Shown in pieces: positions 15,813 to 22,834 of a stretch of 24,625 nt of DNA. A model generated the notes under the pieces. It was given only the letters and a program-made list of their open reading frames with translations, was not told where the DNA came from and did no database searches. The first letter of the stretch is position 1. Each line of letters begins with the position of its first letter. A program made the translations under genes and the position numbers. The stretch is from a virus, in IMG/VR virus record IMGVR_UViG_3300046007_008025, positions 1 to 24,625 of that record; one strand, written 5' to 3'.

Positions 15813-15824
15813 TATTTATAATAA
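15812..15824 (+). promoter_or_regulatory. Putative late control motif before the large fibre gene
   Basis: An exact ATATTTATAATAA starts at the last base of the previous stop codon and ends 3 nt before the ATG at 15828. The spacing leaves almost no room for a 5' leader. Confidence 0.5.
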
Positions 15825-15827
15825 AGA

Positions 15828-17750
15828 ATGGCTACAATAATAATAAGAAATAGTACAGGATCAGGAGCAGTACCTTCATCATTGGTGCAAGGTGAATTAG
15901 CTATTAATACTGTTGATGGAAAATTATTTTATGGTAGTGGTTCTGGTAATGTTGTAAAAGAATTCACAGCAAATAGTAGTAGTTTCGCCACAAGTGCATC
16001 TTACGCCACTCAAGCCGGTAACGCAGCTACTATAGACATTTATTCATTTAGTAGCCCAGTTGAAAGTTATCTACTAATGTCAAATGTAGTGGCTACAACT
16101 GGTGTAGCAGTAGGAGGAGATACTGATTTACGATATAACTCTAGTACAAATAAATTAACTGTAGGAAGTGTATCAGCTACAAGTTTTACAGGTTCATTAA
16201 TCGGCACAGCAAGTTGGGCTACAAATGCTATAACAGCTTCTATAGCAGGAACAGCTGTATCAGCTGATACAGCTAAAGCTATTCTTACAGTAGTTAATGC
16301 TACAAATGCTGATTTTTATCCTACATTTGTAGATTCAAACAATTCACCTACAGCTGCTTCTGAAAATGTGTATACTTCAAATAGGATAACATTTAATCCA
16401 TCCACACAACTTCTCACTGTACCCCGCATCTTTTCTACAGCTATAACTGCATCCACATTTACAGGATCATTAACTGGTAGTTTACTAGGAACTGCTTCAT
16501 ACGCAGTTCAAGCTTTATCAGCTTCATGGGCCCCAAGTGTAGCTTCAAACCCATTCCCATATACCGGAAGTGCAATTATATCAGGAAGCTTAGTAGTGAC
16601 AGGTTCACTGCGAGTAGGCGTCCCAGGAGTTAATAACCCTGCCATAGACACTACAGTAGGTACTTTGAGTAGAGGTACACAAGCTAAAGTAGATTGGGTA
16701 AACGCATATTTAAATAATTCATCCGCAGTCACTACAGTTGATTGGGAAAATGCTTTTTTAAATGATGGTAATGCTATAACTAGAGTTGATTGGGGTAATG
16801 GAGCCTTAAATGACTCAGCTGGTACTATGGTTTTTGATTGGGAAAGTAGGAGAATGATGGATGTAGCTGGAGCTCGCTCAGCTGACTTTGATACTAGATT
16901 CTTAATATATCCAAATGGTACTACCGCTGCTATAAACTATGGTACCCAAGGTCAAATAGCAATGACTGGTAGTGTATCTATCACAGGTTCACTTACTGTG
17001 TCAGGTTCTAGCACATTTACAAATATAGGACCAGCCATATTTTCTGGATCAGTAGATATCAGTAATGGAAATAAATTAACAATAAATGCTACAGGTGGTG
17101 ATGAGGGAGGAGAGATATTATTAGGAAAAGCAGTAACAAATACTACACTCACAGGTAGTGGAGTAACTGTAGATGTTTATCAAGATAAGGTAAGAATTTT
17201 TGAACAAGGTGGAAATAATAGGGGTGGTTACTTTAATATAGCCGGTTTAGGAGCAGGTGTAGCTACAAACTTATCTCCAATAAGAAACATTCAGGATGTA
17301 ACTGATGGTACAGCAGTAACAGGTACAACCTCAGGTACACTTACTAAATCTATATTAATACCAGCTAACACTGTAGGTGTAGGCGATGTTTTATATATAA
17401 AAGCTCGAGCAAGAAAAACAGGAACAGCTGGAACACTTGTAGTCAGAATGTATATTAATACATCCGCAGCTATAGGAGGCTCATTAATAGCTACATCAGC
17501 TACCAATGCTGCTACTACTGTTTACCATCAATATACTAGAACAGCAGTTGTCAAAACAACAACCAATACTGAGACTATGGCTGGTAATTTTAATGTGAAT
17601 GCTGATGACAATACTACATCTACAGCAGCAGTGAGTGCAAATAATATAGATTGGACAGTCAATCAATATCTAGTTATTGTACATACTAATTCTTCAACAG
17701 CTGATAGCTCAGTTAATTCATTTGGTCATATACAAATAAATAAAGCATAA
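15828..17750 (+). CDS. Large tail fibre / receptor-binding protein
   Basis: This 640-residue protein has a fibre build. The N-terminus (IIIRNSTGSGAVPSSLVQGE then LAINTVDGKLFYG) is typical of phage fibres and fits attachment. TGSL/TASYA/SASWA repeats follow (about 110-235). Then come five tandem 16-residue units (288-367) of the pattern xDWxNxxLND, a TGSVSITGSLTVSGS stretch, and a C-terminal β-domain (about 485-640; AVTGTTSGTLTKSILIPANT and WTVNQYLVIVHTN) that could form the receptor-binding head. It is the longest fibre gene of the cassette and the last long virion gene before the replication module. Target recognition is inferred from build and position. Confidence 0.88.
   Translation: MATIIIRNSTGSGAVPSSLVQGELAINTVDGKLFYGSGSGNVVKEFTANSSSFATSASYATQAGNAATIDIYSFSSPVESYLLMSNVVATTGVAVGGDTDLRYNSSTNKLTVGSVSATSFTGSLIGTASWATNAITASIAGTAVSADTAKAILTVVNATNADFYPTFVDSNNSPTAASENVYTSNRITFNPSTQLLTVPRIFSTAITASTFTGSLTGSLLGTASYAVQALSASWAPSVASNPFPYTGSAIISGSLVVTGSLRVGVPGVNNPAIDTTVGTLSRGTQAKVDWVNAYLNNSSAVTTVDWENAFLNDGNAITRVDWGNGALNDSAGTMVFDWESRRMMDVAGARSADFDTRFLIYPNGTTAAINYGTQGQIAMTGSVSITGSLTVSGSSTFTNIGPAIFSGSVDISNGNKLTINATGGDEGGEILLGKAVTNTTLTGSGVTVDVYQDKVRIFEQGGNNRGGYFNIAGLGAGVATNLSPIRNIQDVTDGTAVTGTTSGTLTKSILIPANTVGVGDVLYIKARARKTGTAGTLVVRMYINTSAAIGGSLIATSATNAATTVYHQYTRTAVVKTTTNTETMAGNFNVNADDNTTSTAAVSANNIDWTVNQYLVIVHTNSSTADSSVNSFGHIQINKA
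16689..16928 (+). repeat. Five tandem 48-bp / 16-residue repeats in the large fibre gene
   Basis: Successive units start VDWVNAYLNN, VDWENAFLND, VDWGNGALND, FDWESRRMMD and ADFDTRFLIY at exact 16-residue spacing (residues 288, 304, 320, 336, 352). The first three are close, the last two degenerate. The regular spacing suggests one coil per unit of a β-helix or triple-stranded β-prism shaft. Confidence 0.85.
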
Positions 17751-17953
17751 TGGAACACGTAACATACATAAACGGAATTATTAATTGGAGAGGATTTGAT
17801 TTTATATATGAGTCTTGTGATAAAGTAGATGATATGTGTGTTCATGTTAGTATGAGCCAAGGCATATATGCTTTTGTAGGAGGAGATGTTACAATTAATA
17901 ATGTATTACAACCTGATGCTGACACTATTATAGCTACTTTAAATAATAGATAA
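17750..17953 (+). CDS. Small unrecognised protein ending the virion module
   Basis: This 67-residue acidic protein starts on a TAATG overlap with the large fibre gene, so it is probably translated by coupling with it. It has two Cys (in a ESCDKVDDMC stretch), a β-rich pattern (VTYINGIINWRGFDFIYES, GIYAFVGGDVTINNV) and no membrane segment. I do not recognise it. Coupling with the fibre gene suggests a fibre-assembly helper or fibre-bound small subunit, which is inference. Confidence 0.65.
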   Translation: MEHVTYINGIINWRGFDFIYESCDKVDDMCVHVSMSQGIYAFVGGDVTINNVLQPDADTIIATLNNR

Positions 17954-17984
17954 TTTGGCTTAAAGACTACCTTTATTATATTAT
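17954..17984 (+). promoter_or_regulatory. Putative early/middle promoter before the DNA polymerase gene
   Basis: TTTGGC (17954-17959), a 17-nt spacer and TATATTAT (17977-17984) lie in the 46-nt gap before the ATG at 18000. Counting TTTG as the upstream box, the spacing to the downstream box is 19 nt, as in the Bacteroidota TTTG / TAnnTTTG consensus; the downstream box matches only its TAnnTT part. The same arrangement occurs at 19776-19807. Confidence 0.5.
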
Positions 17985-17999
17985 TAGAAAATAAAGGTT

Positions 18000-19280
18000 A
18001 TGTTTTGGCTTATTGAAACAAAAGAACAATTAAGAGAATTTGTTAATCAAGACTATAAAGAAGTCTTTGTTGAACTAATCCCATACCATAATCTTATTCA
18101 CCCTGTAGCAAATGATGTTTGCGCTGTCTATATAAGGCCAACTTATGATTCTAAAGGTTATATGTTATGTATAGATCATAGTGAAACATTATCTATTGGC
18201 AAAACATATATAGAAAAAATACTTCAACACATAGACACAGTATATGTTAGAGATAAAAAATCATTTTTATATTATTTTCAATTAAATAAAGTCATTGATA
18301 TATCTAGTGTTAAAAGCGTAGATACTCAACTTGAACCTGTATTTGATGTATTCTATCGATTACATCCAAATAAGCAAGATATTAACAAGATAATACCAAT
18401 CTCTAAACATTATGAGACTTGTGAGAATATTTATAATAAGCTTCAACAAACCATTTTGGAGCCAAAACCTGAATATATTGAATTCTATAATAAAGGCGCT
18501 TTAGCATTTTTTGGAATTGAAAAAAATGGTATTAGAATAAATAAAGAAAAATTTTTTAAATATTATGAGCCAAACAATGAAAGTTATTCGATATTTGATG
18601 ATCGAATTTACACTCAATATAATCTCAACACTACAACAAGAAGACCGTCTAATGCGTATAATAGCATTAACTTCGCTGCTTTAAAGAAAGATAACCACTC
18701 AAGATCTAGCTTTATACCACAAAACAATGAATTTCTTGAAATCGATATTTCAGCATACCATCCAACATTGGCGGGACAATTGGTTAATTATGAATTTAAT
18801 AGCCCTGATATTCACGCTGATTTTGCACTACTTTATAATGTAGATTATAAGACAGCTAAAGAATTAACATTTAAACAGTTATATGGAGGTGTCTTTAAAG
18901 AATATCAACATTTAGAATTCTTTCAAAAAGTCCAAACATATATTCAAAAACAATGGGACTTATTTAATAATCAAGGTTATATTGAAACTCCTATATCAAA
19001 GTATAAATTTGAAAAAGATAAATTAGGGGATATGAATCCTCAAAAACTTTTTAATTATACCTTGCAAAATCTAGAAACATCTACTAACATACAGATACTA
19101 CTTAAAATACATAAAGTACTATCAGGCAAAAATACTAAAATTGTTCTTTATACTTATGATTCCTTTTTATTGGATTGGGATGAAGATGAAGTTGAAGAAT
19201 TAGAAACAATAAAAAACATATTTAAAGAATTAAATTTATTAATAAAAATTAACAGAGGGAGGAATTATGACTTTAAGTAA
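18000..19280 (+). CDS. Compact, divergent family A DNA polymerase
   Basis: This 426-residue protein carries the polymerase-A palm motifs in order. Motif A is EIDISAYHPTLAG with catalytic Asp249. A DIHADFA element comes next, followed by motif B as AKELTFKQLYGG with Lys287, Phe291, Tyr295 and Gly296. A GYIETPISKYKF element and a NYTLQNLETSTNIQIL helix (the usual TP-QG-AAD helix) follow, then motif C YTYDSFLLDW with Asp387. Divergences are Tyr at the usual motif B arginine (283) and Asp-Ser in place of Asp-Glu in motif C. The N-terminal ~130 residues resemble a degenerate 3'-5' exonuclease fold (ETKEQLREF, then FVELIPYHN where D-x-E would be expected), so proofreading is probably absent. It begins the replication module behind its own promoter; AAAGG precedes the ATG closely. 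Its 3' end overlaps the next gene by 14 nt. Confidence 0.85.
   Translation: MFWLIETKEQLREFVNQDYKEVFVELIPYHNLIHPVANDVCAVYIRPTYDSKGYMLCIDHSETLSIGKTYIEKILQHIDTVYVRDKKSFLYYFQLNKVIDISSVKSVDTQLEPVFDVFYRLHPNKQDINKIIPISKHYETCENIYNKLQQTILEPKPEYIEFYNKGALAFFGIEKNGIRINKEKFFKYYEPNNESYSIFDDRIYTQYNLNTTTRRPSNAYNSINFAALKKDNHSRSSFIPQNNEFLEIDISAYHPTLAGQLVNYEFNSPDIHADFALLYNVDYKTAKELTFKQLYGGVFKEYQHLEFFQKVQTYIQKQWDLFNNQGYIETPISKYKFEKDKLGDMNPQKLFNYTLQNLETSTNIQILLKIHKVLSGKNTKIVLYTYDSFLLDWDEDEVEELETIKNIFKELNLLIKINRGRNYDFK
19258..19262 (+). promoter_or_regulatory. Shine-Dalgarno-like GGAGG inside the polymerase 3' end
   Basis: GAGGGAGGA (core GGAGG 19258-19262) lies 4 nt before the ATG at 19267. It is one of very few such sites ahead of a start in this window. 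It also encodes Arg-Gly-Arg in the polymerase, so the match may be accidental. Confidence 0.35.
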
Positions 19281-19713
19281 CACACGTCATATGTATGATA
19301 TGGACATCGATGTAATTTTTAAGGATTTGAACAATAAGTTATTTTGCACATTTACGGGTGCTGATGGATTAGAGCCTCTAATCGAAGACATATCTCAATC
19401 GTATACTATTATGTATAACAAAATGTTTGTACTATTTGTTAAAAGTACAAATGAATATGTTGTCACTTATAATGTTGATCAAGGTAACATTAATGATATT
19501 CCTGAAAATACAATCTTAGTTCATCGTAAAAAAGAAACCAATACACTTTATACTATAAACGCTTTAAACGAATTAATTAAAAAATTAAATGGTGGAGTAG
19601 TAGATGTAGAATATAGAGTAAGTTGGCCACATTATAAAAATAGTATATTATTGACTCAACATAATGAGTTAAAACAACTAAACACAAAGGTGTTTAGGAT
19701 CATTGAATTATAA
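19267..19713 (+). CDS. Unrecognised protein overlapping the polymerase gene
   Basis: This is a 148-residue protein of unknown function. It contains an LYTINALNELIKKLNGGVVD helix (about residues 100-119), then RVSWPHYKNSILLTQHNELK and a short final strand. This two-part ending looks like a conserved phage module rather than random sequence. The N-terminal half is β-rich (VIFKDLNNKLFCTFTG, MYNKMFVLFVKSTNEYVVTY). The ATG at 19267 overlaps the polymerase by 14 nt; ATGs at 19291 and 19300 would avoid the overlap and are also plausible. Co-transcription with the polymerase suggests a replication accessory role, which is inference. Confidence 0.75.
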   Translation: MTLSNTRHMYDMDIDVIFKDLNNKLFCTFTGADGLEPLIEDISQSYTIMYNKMFVLFVKSTNEYVVTYNVDQGNINDIPENTILVHRKKETNTLYTINALNELIKKLNGGVVDVEYRVSWPHYKNSILLTQHNELKQLNTKVFRIIEL

Positions 19714-19775
19714 GGTACGTAACGTTAAAGAAAACACTACAATAGAAAGGCATTTTAAAAGCTTGTATTAGCTAG

Positions 19776-19807
19776 TTTGGCCTATAAGAATAAATGTAGT
19801 ATATTAA
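19776..19807 (+). promoter_or_regulatory. Putative early/middle promoter before the ssDNA-binding protein gene
   Basis: TTTGGC (19776-19781), an 18-nt spacer and TATATTAA (19800-19807) precede the ATG at 19835. It matches the site before the polymerase gene except for one extra spacer base. It lies in the largest intergenic gap of the window (121 nt), whose first 60 nt show no terminator or ORF. Confidence 0.5.
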
Positions 19808-19834
19808 ATAGTAACAATTTAAAACCAAATAAAA

Positions 19835-20683
19835 ATGGACATCAATGCGATTAAACAGAGATTGAATTCTCTACAAGCAACCGGAACCAAGAAAGAAAAG
19901 GTTGACTATTCCAAGTACTATTGGAAACCAAAACAAGAAGGTAAGTATCAAATCCGAATTGTACCTTCATCAATTAATAAAGAAAATCCGTTTCAAGAAG
20001 TGTTTGTACACTATGGATTATCTAAATTCCCAACTTATGCTTTAACAAACTGGGGTGAAAAAGATCCAATTGTTGAATTTGCAAAACAACTTCGTCAAAC
20101 AAATGATAAGGAAAATTGGCAACTAGCTAAAAAGTTAGATCCTAAAATGCGAATATTCGCTCCTGTTATTGTTCGAGGTGAAGAAGACAAAGGAGTTCGT
20201 TTGTGGGAATTTGGAAAAGAAATCTATATGCAATTATTAGGTATTGCTGAGGATGAGGATTATGGGGATTTTACTGATATCAATGAAGGTCGTGACTTTA
20301 CAGTTGATGCTAACATTGGTGACATTGGAGGTCGTCAAGGTATTAAATGCTCAATTCGTGTTAAACCTAAAACATCAGTGTTAAGTTCTGACAAATCAGA
20401 AATTAAATCATGGTTAACTGAACAACCTAATGTTTTAGAGTTACAAAAGAAAAATAGTTATGAAGATCTTAAAGATATCTTAAAACGTTTCTTAAACCCA
20501 GAAGAGGAAGAATCTGAGGAAACAGTTACAGTTGAAGATACAAAAGATGAAGATCCAATCTTAGCTAAGGCTGAACAGCCAAAATCTAACTACACACTTC
20601 AAGTAAAACCAAAAGCAACTAAAGCAGATAAGTTTGATGCTTTGTTTGGTGATGATGAAGATAGTGAAGATGCACCGTTTTAA
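19835..20683 (+). CDS. Single-stranded DNA-binding protein (gp32-like)
   Basis: This 282-residue protein has the gp32 layout. A basic N-terminal arm (MDINAIKQRLNSLQATGTKK) probably gives cooperativity. The OB-fold core includes WKPKQEGKYQIRIVPS, MRIFAPVIVRGEEDKGVRLW and FGKEIYMQLLGIAEDEDYGD. A strongly acidic C-terminal tail (from about residue 222, ending DDEDSEDAPF) is expected to contact partner proteins. Unlike T4 gp32 it has only one Cys (in IKCSIRVKP), so the structural zinc site is missing. It protects ssDNA and recruits UvsX and the helicase machinery, whose genes follow at once. It has its own promoter candidate. Confidence 0.92.
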   Translation: MDINAIKQRLNSLQATGTKKEKVDYSKYYWKPKQEGKYQIRIVPSSINKENPFQEVFVHYGLSKFPTYALTNWGEKDPIVEFAKQLRQTNDKENWQLAKKLDPKMRIFAPVIVRGEEDKGVRLWEFGKEIYMQLLGIAEDEDYGDFTDINEGRDFTVDANIGDIGGRQGIKCSIRVKPKTSVLSSDKSEIKSWLTEQPNVLELQKKNSYEDLKDILKRFLNPEEEESEETVTVEDTKDEDPILAKAEQPKSNYTLQVKPKATKADKFDALFGDDEDSEDAPF

Positions 20684-20696
20684 TTAATAACAATTT

Positions 20697-21782
20697 ATGG
20701 CTAAAAAGAAAGAATCTTTAATGACAGCAGTCTCAGCTGAAATGAAATCTAGTTTTAATCTAGATAAATTTAAAGAGAAAAAGCTACTTAATAACCCAGT
20801 TAAGTTCAAAGAACAAAAATGGATCCCATTTTCAGAAGCATTACAAGATTCAACTTCATTACCCGGAGCAGCTATAGGCCATATTAATCTCTTAAGAGGA
20901 CACAGTAATACAGGTAAAACAACAGCTTTACTTGAGCTAGCAATTAATGCCCAGAAAATGGGCATTTTGCCTGTGTTTATTATTACTGAGATGAAATGGT
21001 CTTGGGAACATGCTAAACAAATGGGTTTTCAAGTTGAAGATGTTGTCGATGAAACAACAGGTGAAATTGTAGACTATAGAGGATTTTTCTTATATGTTGA
21101 TAGAAGTACATTAGGTACTATTGAAGACACAGCAGAATTTATAGCCGATTTGTTAGATGAACAGAAGAAAGGTAATTTACCTTATGATTTATGCTTCTTC
21201 TGGGATTCAATTGGTTCTATACCTTGTAAAATGAGTGTTGAAGCAAATAAAAACAATCCAATGTGGAATGCAGGAGCAATGTCACAACAGTTTGGTAATT
21301 TTATTAATCAACGATTCCCATTATCAAGAAAAGAATCATCACCATATACAAATTCTATGGTAGCAATTAATAAGATCTGGATCGCACCAGCTGAAAATAT
21401 ATTTGCTCAACCAAAAATGAAGATGAAAAATGGTGAGACAATGTTTTTAGATGCTTCAATTGTAATTACATTTGGTAATATTACTAATAGCGGTACAAGT
21501 AAATTAAAAGCAACTAAAGATGGTAAGGAAGTAGAATTTGCAGTTCGTACTAAAGTATCAGTAGATAAAAATCACGTTACTGGGTTACAAACTAAAAACA
21601 CAGTTGTAGCTACAGTTCATGGTTTTATTAGTGATGATACTAAAGATGTTAATGAATATAAGAAGCAACACGCTCATGAATGGGTACATATCTTAGGAAG
21701 TCTTGAAGGTATTGGTTTAACTGAAGACAAATCAGAATGGGAAGAAAGTAAAGAGAATATTACATTAATTGACGAAGAATAA
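20697..21782 (+). CDS. uvsX: RecA-like recombinase (UvsX)
   Basis: This 361-residue strand-exchange ATPase catalyses homologous pairing for recombination-dependent replication and repair. The Walker A loop is GHSNTGKT (residues 68-75). The likely catalytic Glu98 lies in FIITEMKWSWEHA. The Walker B strand is LCFFWDSIGSI with Asp170. The DNA-binding loops follow in MWNAGAMSQQFGNFINQ and around NKIWIAPAENIF. The order Walker A, E-M-K, W-DSI-GS, then GAMSQ is the UvsX pattern. It starts 13 nt after the gp32-like gene and is 2 nt from the exonuclease gene, so the three probably form one transcript. No Shine-Dalgarno precedes the ATG. Confidence 0.95.
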   Translation: MAKKKESLMTAVSAEMKSSFNLDKFKEKKLLNNPVKFKEQKWIPFSEALQDSTSLPGAAIGHINLLRGHSNTGKTTALLELAINAQKMGILPVFIITEMKWSWEHAKQMGFQVEDVVDETTGEIVDYRGFFLYVDRSTLGTIEDTAEFIADLLDEQKKGNLPYDLCFFWDSIGSIPCKMSVEANKNNPMWNAGAMSQQFGNFINQRFPLSRKESSPYTNSMVAINKIWIAPAENIFAQPKMKMKNGETMFLDASIVITFGNITNSGTSKLKATKDGKEVEFAVRTKVSVDKNHVTGLQTKNTVVATVHGFISDDTKDVNEYKKQHAHEWVHILGSLEGIGLTEDKSEWEESKENITLIDEE

Positions 21783-21784
21783 AC

Positions 21785-22825
21785 ATGAACAAGAAAGGCT
21801 TACTTGATATGCTGGAAAATATGGATAAACCAGATGGCCCAGCAGCAACATTTAATAAACATAGTAGAGTATTAATTATAGATGGTTTAAATCTATTCTT
21901 ACGTAACTTTGCTGTATTAAACTATGTTAATCAAGATGGAGTTCATGTAGGTGGGTTAGGAGGATTCTTACGCTCATTAGGGTTCTTAATTGCCCAAAAC
22001 AAGCCTACATCTGTTTATATTATATTTGATGGGGTAGGTTCAACTATTAATAGGAAGAACCTACTCCCCGAATACAAATCAGGTCGAAATCTATCAAGAA
22101 TGACTAATCATTCTGCATTTGATGACTTAGAAGAAGAACAAGATTCTAAAGTTAATCAAATATCAAGACTCATTCACTATTTAAGGTGTTTACCCGTCAA
22201 TCTTATATCACTCGATAAGGTTGAGGCGGATGACATAATAGCGCATTTATCCAACTATATGGCGGTTAAATACGATAGCAAATGTGTGATTGTGTCCGCA
22301 GATAAAGACTTCTTACAATTAGTGAACAAAAATATTACTGTTTATAGCCCTATTGTAAAAGAATACTACACACCTGAAACAGTTAAAGAAAAATTTGGCC
22401 TACCAGCTAAAAACTTTATATTGTATAAGACACTTATGGGTGACAACTCAGATAAAATACCTGGATTAAAAGGATTAGGACCTAAAAAGTTATTTAAATT
22501 CTTCCCAGAGTTACAAACAGAAGAGTTGTCCTTAGAATCTTTGTATAATATTTGTGAAGGGAAGTATAAAGAAAACGTTATATACTCGAGGTTGATATTT
22601 GAGTATGAGACGTTACAGAAGCACTACAAGATAATGGATCTAAGTAACCCGTTAGTAGATGAGAATGAGAAGCAGTTAATAGAAGATGTGATTGAAAGTG
22701 AGATAGAGAATACTAAAATAGTAGAGTTTCTAAACATGTATAATGAAGATGGTTTAGGTCACACTCTTAAAAATGTAGACTACTGGATCAGAAATACATT
22801 CACTACATTAAATAGTTTTAAATAA
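21785..22825 (+). CDS. 5'-3' exonuclease / RNase H of the FEN family
   Basis: This 346-residue protein has the full metal-binding acid set of the 5'-nuclease family: Asp33 in LIIDGLNLFLRNF, Asp82 in YIIFDGVGS, Glu147, Asp149 and Asp150 in DKVEADDIIAHL, Asp173 and Asp175 in VSADKDFLQLV, and Asp220 and Asp223 in LMGDNSDKIPG. A GLKGLGPKK helix-hairpin-helix follows (227-235). It removes RNA primers and flaps on the lagging strand, the role of T4 RNase H. The C-terminal ~100 residues are helical and not assigned. The gene starts 2 nt after the uvsX stop. Codons in 22190-22320 are somewhat richer in GC than elsewhere. Confidence 0.93.
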   Translation: MNKKGLLDMLENMDKPDGPAATFNKHSRVLIIDGLNLFLRNFAVLNYVNQDGVHVGGLGGFLRSLGFLIAQNKPTSVYIIFDGVGSTINRKNLLPEYKSGRNLSRMTNHSAFDDLEEEQDSKVNQISRLIHYLRCLPVNLISLDKVEADDIIAHLSNYMAVKYDSKCVIVSADKDFLQLVNKNITVYSPIVKEYYTPETVKEKFGLPAKNFILYKTLMGDNSDKIPGLKGLGPKKLFKFFPELQTEELSLESLYNICEGKYKENVIYSRLIFEYETLQKHYKIMDLSNPLVDENEKQLIEDVIESEIENTKIVEFLNMYNEDGLGHTLKNVDYWIRNTFTTLNSFK

Positions 22826-22834
22826 AAATAAGTT

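Noticed and set aside
18427-18439. Exact ATATTTATAATAA inside the polymerase gene
   Set aside because: It lies in coding sequence (Asn-Ile-Tyr-Asn-Lys) with no gene start nearby and is probably chance in AT-rich DNA. It shows the motif has some background frequency, so I lowered confidence in single sites.
18000-19280. Reverse transcriptase and a diversity-generating retroelement acting on the fibre genes
   Set aside because: The palm motifs (DIHADFA, Lys-x3-Phe-x3-Tyr-Gly, Tyr-Asp-Ser) are those of family A polymerases. There is no YxDD box, no template repeat, and no C-type lectin-like variable region at the fibre C-terminus.
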